This document shows, in pieces, positions 34,705 to 43,060 of a stretch of DNA of 64,000 nucleotides. Position 1 is the first letter of the stretch. Every line of letters begins with the position of its first letter. Origin of the DNA: Amarobacter sp964507025 (GTDB lineage Bacteria > Chloroflexota > Dehalococcoidia > Tepidiformales > Tepidiformaceae); contig CAZDOK010000009.1 in assembly GCA_964507025.1 (NCBI GenBank), forward strand, positions 62,001 through 126,000, given 5' to 3'. The translations under genes were made by a program, and so were the position numbers. Under the pieces are notes generated by a model, which was not told where the DNA came from, ran no database searches, and was given only the letters and a program-made list of their open reading frames with translations.

Positions 34705-34710
34705 TATACT
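34705..34710 (+). promoter_or_regulatory. Putative -10 element for the winged-helix regulator gene
   Basis: TATACT lies 30 bp before the ATG at 34740, in a position suited to a short leader. CTGTAT sixteen bases further upstream is only a weak -35. Confidence 0.4.
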
Positions 34711-34739
34711 GGCTTGGGTAAGAGGGGAAAAACACGCGC

Positions 34740-35420
34740 ATGCGTACGGTCTTCCTGGTTACCCGCCACCCGGACGTGGCCCGGCTCGGGCCCGAACTGG
34801 AACGCGCCGGGTTCTCCGCCCCCGCCATCGCGCCCGAACGCCTCGCCAACGACGAAACCGGCCCCAGGGCCGACGTCATCGTCCTGGACCTTCGCGACAT
34901 TCCCCCCGCAGCCTTCAGCATCCTTAGCGGCGCCTACAGCGAGGAGGGCACCATCCTCATCGCCCTCACCACCGTCGATCACCTCGACCGCATCACCGTC
35001 GACCTGCCCATCGATGACTTCGCGCTCGTCGGGAGCCCGACCGAGGAGCTGGCGCGCCGCATCGAGCGCGCGCTCTGGCGCAAGCACGGCGTCGATAGCG
35101 AGAACTACGTGCGCTGCGGCGCCCTTGCCATCGACCTTTCGAACTACCGCGTGACGGTCGACGACGAGCCGCTGGTGATGACGTTCAAGGAGTACGAGCT
35201 GCTGCGCTTCCTGGCGATGAACGCCGGCCGTGTTTTCACCCGCGAGCAGCTCCTGAACCGCGTCTGGGGTTACGACTACTTCGGCGGGGCGCGGACGGTT
35301 GACGTCCACATCAGGCGCATCCGGGCGAAGATCGAAATCCGGGGCCACGCCTTCATCGAGACCGTGCGCAACGTGGGCTACCGGCTGGTCGCCGAGGCGA
35401 AGAAGGAACCCGGCGAGTAA
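34740..35420 (+). CDS. OmpR/PhoB-type regulator with atypical receiver domain
   Basis: The 226-residue protein has the two-domain layout of OmpR-family regulators. The C-terminal winged helix (about 130-222) is well kept: MTFKEYELLRFLAMNAGRVFTREQLLNRVWGY, then RTVDVHIRRIRAKIE and VRNVGYRLV. The N-terminal receiver is odd. The usual acidic pair after strand 1 is missing (VFLVTRHPDVA), and the conserved lysine region reads VGSP, though an aspartate remains in VIVLDLRD. It probably works without ordinary phosphorylation, as in some orphan regulators. No histidine kinase is adjacent. The chromate transporter gene follows 50 bp downstream, so it may be a target or a neighbour by chance. Confidence 0.88.
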   Translation: MRTVFLVTRHPDVARLGPELERAGFSAPAIAPERLANDETGPRADVIVLDLRDIPPAAFSILSGAYSEEGTILIALTTVDHLDRITVDLPIDDFALVGSPTEELARRIERALWRKHGVDSENYVRCGALAIDLSNYRVTVDDEPLVMTFKEYELLRFLAMNAGRVFTREQLLNRVWGYDYFGGARTVDVHIRRIRAKIEIRGHAFIETVRNVGYRLVAEAKKEPGE

Positions 35421-35470
35421 ACCGCCGCCGTTCGCCAACGGAAGACCGGCGCCGCGTAAGCTTCACCCTC

Positions 35471-36697
35471 ATGCCCCCCTCCTCTCCAGGTTCACTCGGC
35501 GAGGTCCTCCGCTACTTTTTCCGGCTGGGGTGCATCGCCTTCGGGGGCCCGGCGGCGCACATCGCGATCATGCGGCGCGAGCTGGTGAACCAGCGCGGCT
35601 GGGTCTCGGACCAGGAGTTCATCGACATGCTCGGGGTCACCAACCTGATCCCGGGCCCCAACTCGACCGAGATGACGATGCACCTGGGCGCCTCTCGGGC
35701 TGGCTGGCGTGGACTCTGGCTGGCGGGGTTCGCCTTCGTTCTTCCCGCCATCGTCATCGTCACGGTCCTGGCCTGGGCCTACGTGCGGTATGGCGACACG
35801 CCAGCCGGCGAAGGCATCATCCTGGGCATCCAGCCGTTCATCCTGGCGGTCATCATCCAGGCGATCTGGGGGCTGCGCGGCACCGCCTTCCGGGGCTACG
35901 AAACCCTCTTCCTCGGGGCGGTCGTCGTCGCCCTGGCCATTGCCGGGATGAACGAGGTGGTGCTGCTGCTGGGCGCCGGGGGGGCGATGCTGATCGTGTC
36001 CCTTGCGATCTGGGCGCTCACAGGGCAGAGCCGGCGCAACCTTCCACCGCTGCCCCGGGCCGGACAGCCGCTCAACAAGATCCGTGGCCCGTTTCGCCGG
36101 CGCGACTTCGCGCTGCTGCCCTTTCCGGTACCGTGGCCCGTAGTCTCGTTCGCGGCTACCACGCCAGCCGCCTACTCGCTCCTCGAACTGTTCCTCGCCT
36201 TCCTCAAGATCGGCGCCGTGCTCTACGGGAGCGGCTACGTGCTCGTCGCGTTCATGCAGGCGGAATTCGTGGATGGCCGTGGCTGGCTCACGCAGCAGCA
36301 GCTCATCGATGCGATCGCGGTCGGGCAGTTCACGCCGGGCCCGCTCTTCACCAGCGCCGCCTTCGCCGGCTACGTGATCGACGGCCTGCCCGGAGCGCTC
36401 GCCGCATCAGCCGGCATCTTCCTGCCCTCGTTCGTGTTGGTCACGCTCACCCATCCGCTCGTCCCGCGCCTCCGCCGGTCACGCTGGGCGGCCCCGTTCC
36501 TCGACGGTGTGAATGTGGCCGCTCTCGCTCTTATGGCAGTGGTCACCTTCGAGCTTGCCAGCGAAGTGCTCGAAGGCTGGTACACCATCTCGCTCTTCTT
36601 CATCGGGGCCGCGGTGCTCATCCGCTTCAACCCGAACAGCGCCTGGCTGGTGCTCGCCGGTATCGGCGCCGGTCTGCTCCACGCCGGGGTCACGTAG
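35471..36697 (+). CDS. Chromate transporter family protein (ChrA)
   Basis: The 408-residue product has two homologous halves typical of ChrA. Each half starts with a FxxLGxxxFGG/YGSG-type segment: RYFFRLGCIAFGGPAAHIA in the N-half and LAFLKIGAVLYGSGYVLVAF in the C-half. Each also has a GWVSDQEF or GWLTQQQL helix followed by NLIPGPNS or GQFTPGPL. About 10-12 membrane helices are expected. ChrA proteins expel chromate, or in other cases transport sulfate-like anions, driven by the membrane potential. Substrate is not certain. No chrB or other chromate gene is nearby. The atypical winged-helix regulator lies just upstream. Confidence 0.9.
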   Translation: MPPSSPGSLGEVLRYFFRLGCIAFGGPAAHIAIMRRELVNQRGWVSDQEFIDMLGVTNLIPGPNSTEMTMHLGASRAGWRGLWLAGFAFVLPAIVIVTVLAWAYVRYGDTPAGEGIILGIQPFILAVIIQAIWGLRGTAFRGYETLFLGAVVVALAIAGMNEVVLLLGAGGAMLIVSLAIWALTGQSRRNLPPLPRAGQPLNKIRGPFRRRDFALLPFPVPWPVVSFAATTPAAYSLLELFLAFLKIGAVLYGSGYVLVAFMQAEFVDGRGWLTQQQLIDAIAVGQFTPGPLFTSAAFAGYVIDGLPGALAASAGIFLPSFVLVTLTHPLVPRLRRSRWAAPFLDGVNVAALALMAVVTFELASEVLEGWYTISLFFIGAAVLIRFNPNSAWLVLAGIGAGLLHAGVT

Positions 36698-36740
36698 CGA
36701 CGCGCGGGCGCACTTCGGGCTTGGGACTTCGCAGTTCGCG

Positions 36741-37280
36741 TCACTTCTCGCTGGCGCGCATCGTCCAGTAGTCGGCCAGCGCCTGGCGGATGACGGCGAT
36801 GGCGTGCTCCCGGCCCTGGAATGGGTCGACCACCACCTCCTTCTCCTCCAGTACCTTGTAGTCCAGGAAGAAGCGGTGGATCTCCGTCATCACGTGCGGC
36901 GGCGCCTGGTCGAGCTCCTTGATGTGGTCCACCGCCGGATCGTGCGCATGGACCGCGAGGATCTTGTCGTCGGCCTTGCCCTGGTCGCGCATGTGCATGA
37001 GGCCGATGGGCCGCACGTGCATCAGGGTCAGGGGGTGGACCGGCTCCTGGCCGAGCACCAGCACGTCCAGCGGGTCGCCATCGTCGCAGAAGCTGCGCGG
37101 GATGAAGCCGTAGTTCGCCGGGTAGCGGACCGAGCTGTAGAGAACGCGGTCGAGCTTGAGGATGCCGCTCGCCTTGTCGAGTTCGTACTTGTTCTTGCTG
37201 CCTGCCGGGATCTCAATGACCACCGGGAGATGCGTCTCGATCTTCTCGGGATCGACCGCGATGTCGTGCCACGGGTGCAT
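36741..37280 (-). CDS. ppa: Inorganic pyrophosphatase (family I)
   Basis: The 179-residue product matches family I soluble pyrophosphatases. It has VVIEIPAGSKNKYELDK, with Lys and Tyr of the active site, then YPANYGFIPRSFCDDGDPLDVLVL (the DGDPLDVLV aspartates bind metal), then GKADDKILAV and KVLEEKEVVVDPFQG. It hydrolyses PPi to phosphate, pulling biosynthetic reactions forward. It is transcribed convergently toward the chromate transporter gene (stops 43 bp apart), and its start is divergent from the phage-type gene at 37400. Confidence 0.95.
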   Translation of the reverse strand: MHPWHDIAVDPEKIETHLPVVIEIPAGSKNKYELDKASGILKLDRVLYSSVRYPANYGFIPRSFCDDGDPLDVLVLGQEPVHPLTLMHVRPIGLMHMRDQGKADDKILAVHAHDPAVDHIKELDQAPPHVMTEIHRFFLDYKVLEEKEVVVDPFQGREHAIAVIRQALADYWTMRASEK

Positions 37281-37399
37281 GGCCCTCGGGTGCTCCGGTA
37301 AGTGAGTTGAATCGAGTGTTGCACACGCAGGCCTGACGGCAATCGCTCTGTGTCACCAGGCGCTTTGCGCTGTACCTCGCCCTTACTACCGTCGCGCGC

Positions 37400-37990
37400 A
37401 TGGCCACCCTCAGCGACATCCGAACCCGCCTCCGCATCGACCTCGGCGACCCCGCAAGCGACCGCTGGGACGACGACACGCTCGATCGCCACATCGCCCA
37501 CGCGCTTTCCGAGCTGAGCACCGCGTGTCCGCGCGAGCTGACCGCCGGCCTGGCCACCACACCCGGCAGTCGCGAGCTCTCGCTCGCATCCATCGAGGGC
37601 CTTCTCGAGGTCGAGGCGGTCGAATACCCGGTCGACCACTTCCCGCCCTGCTACGTCCGGTTCGCCACCTGGGAAGGCTCGCTCACCCTGCATACGGCGA
37701 CGGCCCCCGATGGCGGCGATGCCCGCCTGTACTGCATCGCGGGGCACTCGCTCGATGACGAGGGGACGACGCTCACGGCCGTGCTCGAGGACGTGCTGGT
37801 GCTGGGCGCGGCCGCCCATGCCGCACTGGAGCTCTCGTCGGCCACCATCGAGCAGCTCAACCTGAACGGCGGCACGCCCGCGGCCTACGCGGCCATGGCG
37901 CGAGCGCGGCTCACGGCCTTCCACCAGCTCCTGCGCCTTCAGGGCCGCAAGAACCGTGTGCGGACGCGGACCCTCTACACGCCCGCCTGA
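37400..37990 (+). CDS. Phage head-tail adaptor-like protein, orphan
   Basis: The 196-residue protein resembles small phage connector/adaptor proteins. A helical N-terminus (SDIRTRLRIDLGDPAS, DDDTLDRHIAHALSELSTACP) is followed by TTPGSRELSLASIEGLLEVEAVEYPVDHFPP and CYVRFATWEGSLTLH. Similar proteins sit beside portal genes in tailed-phage genomes, and a portal gene exists in this window at 55571, 18 kb away. Here the gene is alone between pyrophosphatase and GNAT genes, with host-like GC and codon use, so it is probably domesticated or part of a dispersed gene-transfer-agent-like set. The function as adaptor is inference from likeness. Confidence 0.6.
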   Translation: MATLSDIRTRLRIDLGDPASDRWDDDTLDRHIAHALSELSTACPRELTAGLATTPGSRELSLASIEGLLEVEAVEYPVDHFPPCYVRFATWEGSLTLHTATAPDGGDARLYCIAGHSLDDEGTTLTAVLEDVLVLGAAAHAALELSSATIEQLNLNGGTPAAYAAMARARLTAFHQLLRLQGRKNRVRTRTLYTPA

Positions 37991-38023
37991 GTCCTCGGCG
38001 CGGGCGGCCCCGATCACCGCCGT

Positions 38024-38551
38024 TCACACCTCGCACACAAGGTGAATGTCCTCCGGTTCCAGCTCAAACAGGCGTGGATCCGGCTCGGCGAGCAGCTGGC
38101 ACCCGCACGCCAGGTAGAAGCGCACGGTCCGCTCCGTTGGCGTGGCTGAGACGTATATGCGCCGCGCACCGCGTATTCGGGCCTCTCGCAGCGCCAGCTC
38201 GAACAGCTTCTTCCCTATTCCGGTCCCACGTGTTTCCGCGCTCACATGCAGGAAACCTAGCTGCAACGTCCGGCCATCGGTGCCAAAGAAGCCATGCTCG
38301 AGCACGGCGACGCCGACGATCCGCCCACCGTCAAACGCCCCGCCGAACCACGAACCCGCATCGAAGGAGGCCTCGAACAGGGGCGTCAGCTCCGCCGGCT
38401 TGCCTTCACCCCACCCCGGCACATCGAACGGGTGTGTCGCCAGTGCAAGCCCGCCCGGCCCGGCGACAAAGATGTTCTCAATCCGCTCACGGCGGTCGAT
38501 CGTCCAGATCGACGGGATCTCCTCGCGTCGCAACTCCCGCAACTCGGTCAT
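38024..38551 (-). CDS. GNAT-family N-acetyltransferase
   Basis: A 175-residue GNAT protein. The acetyl-CoA binding motif A is LQLGFLHVSAETRGTGIGKKLFELAL (R/Q-x-x-G-x-G/A as RGTGIG), followed by a RRIYVSATPTERTVRFYLACGC motif B region. These enzymes acetylate amines of antibiotics, proteins or metabolites; the substrate is unknown. The ATG at 38551 gives an ordinary length. The gene overlaps nothing and is divergent from lysA; the two starts are about 50 bp apart and may share a promoter region. Confidence 0.9.
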   Translation of the reverse strand: MTELRELRREEIPSIWTIDRRERIENIFVAGPGGLALATHPFDVPGWGEGKPAELTPLFEASFDAGSWFGGAFDGGRIVGVAVLEHGFFGTDGRTLQLGFLHVSAETRGTGIGKKLFELALREARIRGARRIYVSATPTERTVRFYLACGCQLLAEPDPRLFELEPEDIHLVCEV

Positions 38552-38602
38552 GAGCACCCAGTATCCAACGGGGCCGCCGAATCCCCAATCCGAAATCAGC
38601 GG

Positions 38603-39895
38603 ATGTCCTACCATCTCCCCATGGACCTCTCCCAGTACCCGCTCGAGGCGATCGCCGAAAAGGTCGGCACGCCGTTCTACTTCTACGATGGCGCGATCCT
38701 GAACCAGAAGTTCGCCGAGCTCGCCCGGCTGACCGATGGCGACCGCCTCCAGTGCCGTTTCGCCGTCAAGGCCAACTCCGCGCGCAAGGTCCTCGAAGCC
38801 GCCCGCGCCCACGGCATGTGGATCGACGCGGTGAGCGGCAACGAGGTGCTCCGCGCGAAACGCGCCGGTTTCGCCATGGGCAACGAACCGCCCGTTGTGA
38901 TGTATACGGCCGATGTGTTCCGCGACAACGCTCTCCAGGTCGTGGTCGAGCACGACATCCTCCCGAACATCGGGTCCCCCGGCATGATCCGGGAGCTCGC
39001 CGAGGCCGGCTACCGGGGGCCCATTGCCATCCGCATCAATCCCGGGTTCGGGCATGGCCACGTGCAGGCGTGCGATACCGGCGGCCCCTCTTCGAAGCAC
39101 GGTATCTGGTACGAGGACCACGCGCGGGTGAAGGCCATGGCCGCCGAGGCCGGCTTCCCGGTGGTGGCGCTCCACGCGCACGTCGGCACGGGCCCGCAGA
39201 TCCGCGAGTTCAGCGAGAACATGAAGAAGCTGGTCGCGCTCTTCGGCCACCTGCTGCCGCAGTACCCGGATGCGCGGGCCGTGAACCTGGGCGGCGGCAT
39301 CCCGCACCCCTACCGGCCCGGCGCCGAACCGTACCCGCTCGACGAGTACCGCGACATCCTGCAGGAGGGCGTGCGCCAGCTCACGGCGGCCGCCGAGCGG
39401 CCCATCGGCATCGAGATCGAGCCGGGCCGCTACCCGGTGGCCGGCATGGCCCTCCTCGTCGCCCGCGTGAAAGACGTGAAGGCCACCCGCTCGAACGAAA
39501 AGGGCCCGGGCCACCAGTTCATCATGGTGGACGCGGGCTTCAATGACCTGATCAGGCCGGCGATGTACGGTTCCTACCACCACATCTCGATCGCCGGCGC
39601 GGGCGAGCGTCGCGCGCCCGAACCGTTCGTCGTCGCGGGGCCGCTCTGCGAAAGCGGCGACGTGTTCACCCGCGACGACCAGGAGTTGTTGCAACCGCGC
39701 GACCTGCCGAGGCCGGAGCCGGGCGACCTCCTGGTCCTCCACGACGCGGGCGCCTATGGCACTGCCATGTCGTCGAACTACGTCTCGATGGGCCGGGCCG
39801 CCCAGGTGTACTGGGAGGAAGGCCAGGCGACGCTGATTTCCCGTCGCGAGACGCTGGACGACATCGTCAGGATGGAGTGCCAAGAGGCGCTGTAA
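38603..39895 (+). CDS. lysA: Diaminopimelate decarboxylase
   Basis: The 430-residue protein is a fold-III PLP decarboxylase of the LysA type. The PLP lysine is in CRFAVKANSARKV, and HAHVGTGPQ, NLGGGIPHPY, IEIEPGRYPVAG and the active-site CESGDVF follow. The C-terminal DAGAYGTAMSSNYVSMGR motif is also typical. It converts meso-diaminopimelate to L-lysine, the last step of lysine synthesis. Two starts are possible, ATG 38603 or 38621; neither has a clear ribosome binding site, and I prefer the first because the added YHLPM fits the family's usual N-terminus. No other lysine gene is in the window. Confidence 0.9.
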   Translation: MSYHLPMDLSQYPLEAIAEKVGTPFYFYDGAILNQKFAELARLTDGDRLQCRFAVKANSARKVLEAARAHGMWIDAVSGNEVLRAKRAGFAMGNEPPVVMYTADVFRDNALQVVVEHDILPNIGSPGMIRELAEAGYRGPIAIRINPGFGHGHVQACDTGGPSSKHGIWYEDHARVKAMAAEAGFPVVALHAHVGTGPQIREFSENMKKLVALFGHLLPQYPDARAVNLGGGIPHPYRPGAEPYPLDEYRDILQEGVRQLTAAAERPIGIEIEPGRYPVAGMALLVARVKDVKATRSNEKGPGHQFIMVDAGFNDLIRPAMYGSYHHISIAGAGERRAPEPFVVAGPLCESGDVFTRDDQELLQPRDLPRPEPGDLLVLHDAGAYGTAMSSNYVSMGRAAQVYWEEGQATLISRRETLDDIVRMECQEAL

Positions 39896-39913
39896 GCGGG
39901 GGAGAACTCCCAT

Positions 39914-40063
39914 CCGAGGCGCGTCGGTGATGACGCGCTGCAGCGCCGGTACCACCACCTGCGGTGGCACTGCTCCGCACGCGGTGACTCGCGCCCCGGC
40001 ATCCCCCGCGTTCGGGCGACGGACATNNNNNNNNNNCAGCGCGCCATCACTGGCGCGCCTCGG
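39914..40063. repeat. Imperfect 27-bp inverted repeat flanking the assembly gap
   Basis: The arms are 39914-39940 and 40037-40063; they match in inverted orientation at 24 of 27 positions. The right arm begins on the first base after the ten Ns (40027-40036). Each arm is itself a hairpin (for example GCGCGCCA/TGGCGCGC at 40039-40058). The stretch 39896-40173 holds no gene that I can support. Confidence 0.75.
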
Positions 40064-40173
40064 GAATCGCTTGCTCGCTCGCGCGCCCGCGATGGGCGTT
40101 GGGGTGGTTCAAGCGGGGGCGGAGCCACGCGACTCCGTGCGCCTTTGGCGCGCCCGCGATACCCTCGAACTCG

Positions 40174-41187
40174 ATGGCTGAACCGCTGCGCGCCGCCGTT
40201 ATCGGGCTCGGGTCGATGGGCGCGAACCATGCCCGCGTCCTCAGCGACACTCCCGGGGTCGAGCTCGTGGCGGTCGCCGATGCCGACCCGGAGCGCGTGA
40301 AGAAGACCATCGGCGGGCGCCCCATCCCGGGCTTCCCCGACGCCGCCAACCTTCTCCGCGAGACCCGCCCCGCCATGGTCTCCATCGTTGTGCCGACACA
40401 GCTGCACGAGGCGGTCGCACTCGAGGCGATCACGGCGGGGGCCCATGTCCTGGTCGAGAAGCCGATCGCCGCCTCGCTGCCCGCCGCCGCCCGCATCGCC
40501 CGCGCCGCCGAGGCGGCCGGCGTGCTGCTGACGGTCGGCCACATCGAGCGCTTCAACCCGGCCATCGGCGAGCTCAAGAAACGGCTCGACCAGGGGCAGG
40601 GCGGACGGGTGCTCCAGCTTCGCGCGCGCCGCGTCGGCCCCTTCCCCCACCGCATCCGCGACGTCGGCGTGATCCACGACCTCGGCCCGCACGACATCGA
40701 CATCATGCGCTACCTGCTCGGCGACGAGATCGAGCGCGTCTACGCCGAGTCGCGCAGCCACATCGCCACCGGCAACGAGGACCTGTTCGCGGGCTTCGTC
40801 GACTTCCGCGGCGGCGCGATGGGGCTGCTCGATATCAACTGGCTCACCCCGATGAAGGAACGCTCGCTCACGGTCCTCTGCGAGCGCGGCATGTTCGTGG
40901 TCGACTACGCGGCGCAATCGCTGGCGTTCTACGAGAACTACGCCGCCGCCGCGCGAGAGGGCAGCTACGCAAGCGTGACCGAGGGCCCCATGACCCGCTA
41001 CCCCATCGCCAACCGCGAGCCGTTGCGGGTGGAGCTCGAGGCCTTCCGCGATGCGGTCGCGAACCGCGGCCCGGCGCCGGTCAGCGCACACGACGGCATG
41101 GCCGCGCTCGCCGTCGCCGAAGCGCTCGTACGCTCGGGCGAGACCGGCATGCCGGTGCAGGTCGAAGAGGTAACGGCCGCGCCATGA
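40174..41187 (+). CDS. Gfo/Idh/MocA-family NAD(P)-dependent oxidoreductase
   Basis: The 337-residue protein has the N-terminal Rossmann motif VIGLGSMGANHARVL (9-23), the family EKP motif in HVLVEKPIAAS, and a C-terminal alpha/beta domain with GPHDIDIMRYLLGDE supplying the catalytic histidine. These enzymes oxidise or reduce sugar or inositol ring carbons. Its stop overlaps the start of a nucleotide-sugar dehydrogenase gene by four bases (ATGA). Paired Gfo/Idh and UDP-N-acetyl-glucosamine 6-dehydrogenase genes occur in pathways for UDP-ManNAc(3NAc)A-type sugars (WbpB with WbpA), so a surface-polysaccharide role is a fair inference. The other pathway enzymes are absent here. Confidence 0.9.
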   Translation: MAEPLRAAVIGLGSMGANHARVLSDTPGVELVAVADADPERVKKTIGGRPIPGFPDAANLLRETRPAMVSIVVPTQLHEAVALEAITAGAHVLVEKPIAASLPAAARIARAAEAAGVLLTVGHIERFNPAIGELKKRLDQGQGGRVLQLRARRVGPFPHRIRDVGVIHDLGPHDIDIMRYLLGDEIERVYAESRSHIATGNEDLFAGFVDFRGGAMGLLDINWLTPMKERSLTVLCERGMFVVDYAAQSLAFYENYAAAAREGSYASVTEGPMTRYPIANREPLRVELEAFRDAVANRGPAPVSAHDGMAALAVAEALVRSGETGMPVQVEEVTAAP

Positions 41188-42455
41188 ACGTCGCCGTCGT
41201 CGGCATCGGGCGCATCGGGCTGCCGGTGGCGGCCACCATCGCCTCGAAGGGTCACCGGGTGTTCGGCTGCGACGTCAACGCCGCCCTGGTCGACCGCGTG
41301 AACCGCGCTGAGAACCCCATCCCCGATGAAGCTGGCCTCGACGCGATGCTGCGCGAGGTCGTCGCCTCGGGGAACTTCACCGCTACTACCGATACGGCCG
41401 GGGCGGTCGCCCAGTGCCAGGTGGTGCTCTTCGCGGTGCGCGTCGACATCGACGGCGAGGGCCGGGCCGACCTCCAGTACCTGCTCTCCGCAGCCGACGA
41501 CGTGGCCCGCGCGCTCCAGCCGGGCACGCTCTGCATCTTCGATACGACGCTGCCGGTGGGCACCACACGAAAGGTGCTCGCCCCCCGGCTCGAAGCCGGA
41601 GGAAAGCAACTTGGCGTCGACTTCCACGTCGCCTTTAGCCCCGAGCGGCTGCTCATGGGGCGCGTCATCGAGGACCTGACGAAGTATCCGAAGGTGGTCG
41701 GCGGGGTGGACCCGGAGGGCGGCGCCCGCGCGGCCGCGTTCTACCGCGAGGTCTTCGGCGGCGAAGTGATGGAGCTCGCAAGCGCCGAGGCCGCCGAGCT
41801 CTCGAAGCTGGCCGAGGGGGCGTATCGCGACCTGAACATCGCCCTCGCGAACGAACTTGCGATGATCGCCGACGTGCACGGCATCGACGTGGCCGAAGTG
41901 ATACGGGCGGCGAACTCGCAGCCCTACTCGCACATCCACGTGCCGGGCACGGGGGTGGGCGGCCACTGCATTCCCGTCTACCCGCGCTTCCTGATGCAGG
42001 GCGAGGGGCCGAGCGCGCTCTCGGCGCTGGGGCGTCGCGTGAACGACGCGATGCCGGGCTACGTGGTCGACCGCGTGGCGGACCTGCTGGGCGGGCTCGA
42101 AGGGAAGCGCGTGCTCATCCTCGGGCTGACCTTCCGGCCGGATGTGGCCGTGACGTTCCACACGAACGCGGTCGACCTTCTGCGCGAGTTCCGCGAGCGC
42201 GGCGCGGTGGTCGCCGGGCACGACGCGCTCCTGAGCGACGCCGGCGTGCGCGAGCTCGGCTTCGAGCCGGCGCCGCAGCCGCTCGCCGGGTACGACGTGG
42301 CCGTCGTGCACGCGAACCACCGTGCCTACGCGGCCCTCGACTGGGGCAAGGTGGCGCCGCTCATCGTCGATGCGCGGAATGCGCTCGACCGGGCGGCGGT
42401 GGAGGCGGCGGGCGTTCGTTACCTGGGCGTGGGCCGGCCGGTCTCGGGGGGCTGA
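41184..42455 (+). CDS. Nucleotide-sugar (UDP-glucose/UDP-HexNAc-type) 6-dehydrogenase
   Basis: The 423-residue protein has the three-domain structure of UDP-sugar dehydrogenases: N-terminal Rossmann VVGIGRIGLPVAATIA, a central helical domain (AELSKLAEGAYRDLNIALANELA), the catalytic C262 in GTGVGGHCIPVYP, and a C-terminal UDP-binding domain with VLILGLTFRPDVAV. It should convert a UDP-hexose or UDP-HexNAc to the uronic acid with two NAD+. The GGHCIPVYP version points to the WbpA/WecC (UDP-HexNAc) type rather than Ugd, but not decisively. It is translationally coupled to the upstream Gfo/Idh gene and followed by convergent DUF2283. Confidence 0.9.
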   Translation: MNVAVVGIGRIGLPVAATIASKGHRVFGCDVNAALVDRVNRAENPIPDEAGLDAMLREVVASGNFTATTDTAGAVAQCQVVLFAVRVDIDGEGRADLQYLLSAADDVARALQPGTLCIFDTTLPVGTTRKVLAPRLEAGGKQLGVDFHVAFSPERLLMGRVIEDLTKYPKVVGGVDPEGGARAAAFYREVFGGEVMELASAEAAELSKLAEGAYRDLNIALANELAMIADVHGIDVAEVIRAANSQPYSHIHVPGTGVGGHCIPVYPRFLMQGEGPSALSALGRRVNDAMPGYVVDRVADLLGGLEGKRVLILGLTFRPDVAVTFHTNAVDLLREFRERGAVVAGHDALLSDAGVRELGFEPAPQPLAGYDVAVVHANHRAYAALDWGKVAPLIVDARNALDRAAVEAAGVRYLGVGRPVSGG

Positions 42456-42469
42456 GGCCTTACTGTGTG

Positions 42470-42721
42470 TCAGGCGAAGGTGGGGAGCCCGAGACCGGCA
42501 TCACCTATGAGCTGTTCAACCTTGCGTGCGAACGGCACGTCGCTGAGTTCCACGCCCTCGCTCGCATCGATGAACTCGATGCCAACGACCGCGCCGTCCT
42601 CAGAATAGTCGATGAGGCGCATGTCATCCAGCGGATGTGTCTTTGCGACCCTTGCGTTCGGGGCCAGCCGGACATAGAGCACGTCGGCCTCGCGGTCGTA
42701 CTCGACGGATACCTCAGCCAT
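42470..42721 (-). CDS. DUF2283 domain protein
   Basis: The 83-residue product matches DUF2283: VEYDREADVLYVRL at the start and MRLIDYSEDGAVVGIEFIDASEGVEL in the middle. These small proteins are often encoded next to DUF4258 proteins in a toxin-antitoxin-like pair, DUF2283 being thought of as the antitoxin. That is the case here: it starts 15 bp after the stop of the frameshifted DUF4258 gene. No other partner is seen. The function is not proven. Confidence 0.88.
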   Translation of the reverse strand: MAEVSVEYDREADVLYVRLAPNARVAKTHPLDDMRLIDYSEDGAVVGIEFIDASEGVELSDVPFARKVEQLIGDAGLGLPTFA

Positions 42722-42736
42722 GGGTCGCCTCCAGAG

Positions 42737-43019
42737 TCACTCGTCGCCTTCCCAGACTACGGTCTTCACGAATGGTGGGCTGGAACCACGCGCGACGTAC
42801 ACCTTTAGATTTCGGCCCTGATACTCGCCGATGAATATCTCCGTGGGACCGGCATTTTCCCGGGCCGGAGCAGGCCGACGTGTGATAGCGCGCAAGCACC
42901 CATCGCACGGCTTCTTCCGAGATATCGCGCTCGGCCATTCGCTTCCACGCGTACGGCCGAATCACCGGAGGGTCGGCAGGGGGCTCGCCGCTCTCGGTCA
43001 CGCGAAAATGATAGACCAT
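42737..43019 (-). pseudogene. DUF4258 gene broken by a single-base frameshift
   Basis: The N-terminal part starts at ATG 43019 and reads VIRPYAWKRMAERDISEEAVRWVLARYH, a typical DUF4258 beginning. In that frame the rest is unlike the family. In another frame, beginning near 42866, the family-like end appears: NAGPTEIFIGEYQGRNLKV, YVARGSSPPFVKTVVW, EGDE and stop at 42737. Removing one base in the TCGGCC stretch (about 42873-42878) would join the parts as ...HTSPAPARENAGPTE..., a 93-residue protein. It may be a real inactivating mutation in a toxin-like gene or an assembly error. The antitoxin-like DUF2283 partner downstream is intact. Confidence 0.8.
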
Positions 43020-43060
43020 GGGTCAAGCCAGTTTGCGCGGTCCTCGGTGCTCCGAGCGCC

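Noticed and set aside
38024..39970. Long minus-strand frame through lysA and the GNAT gene
   Set aside because: Only the last 175 codons are protein-like (GNAT); the rest is the antisense of lysA.
39930..40000. GGTGGTACCGG on the minus strand near 39952, resembling the T-box antiterminator
   Set aside because: It would point into lysA antisense with no minus-strand gene to control, and no stem I can be seen; GGTACC is palindromic and likely coincidental.
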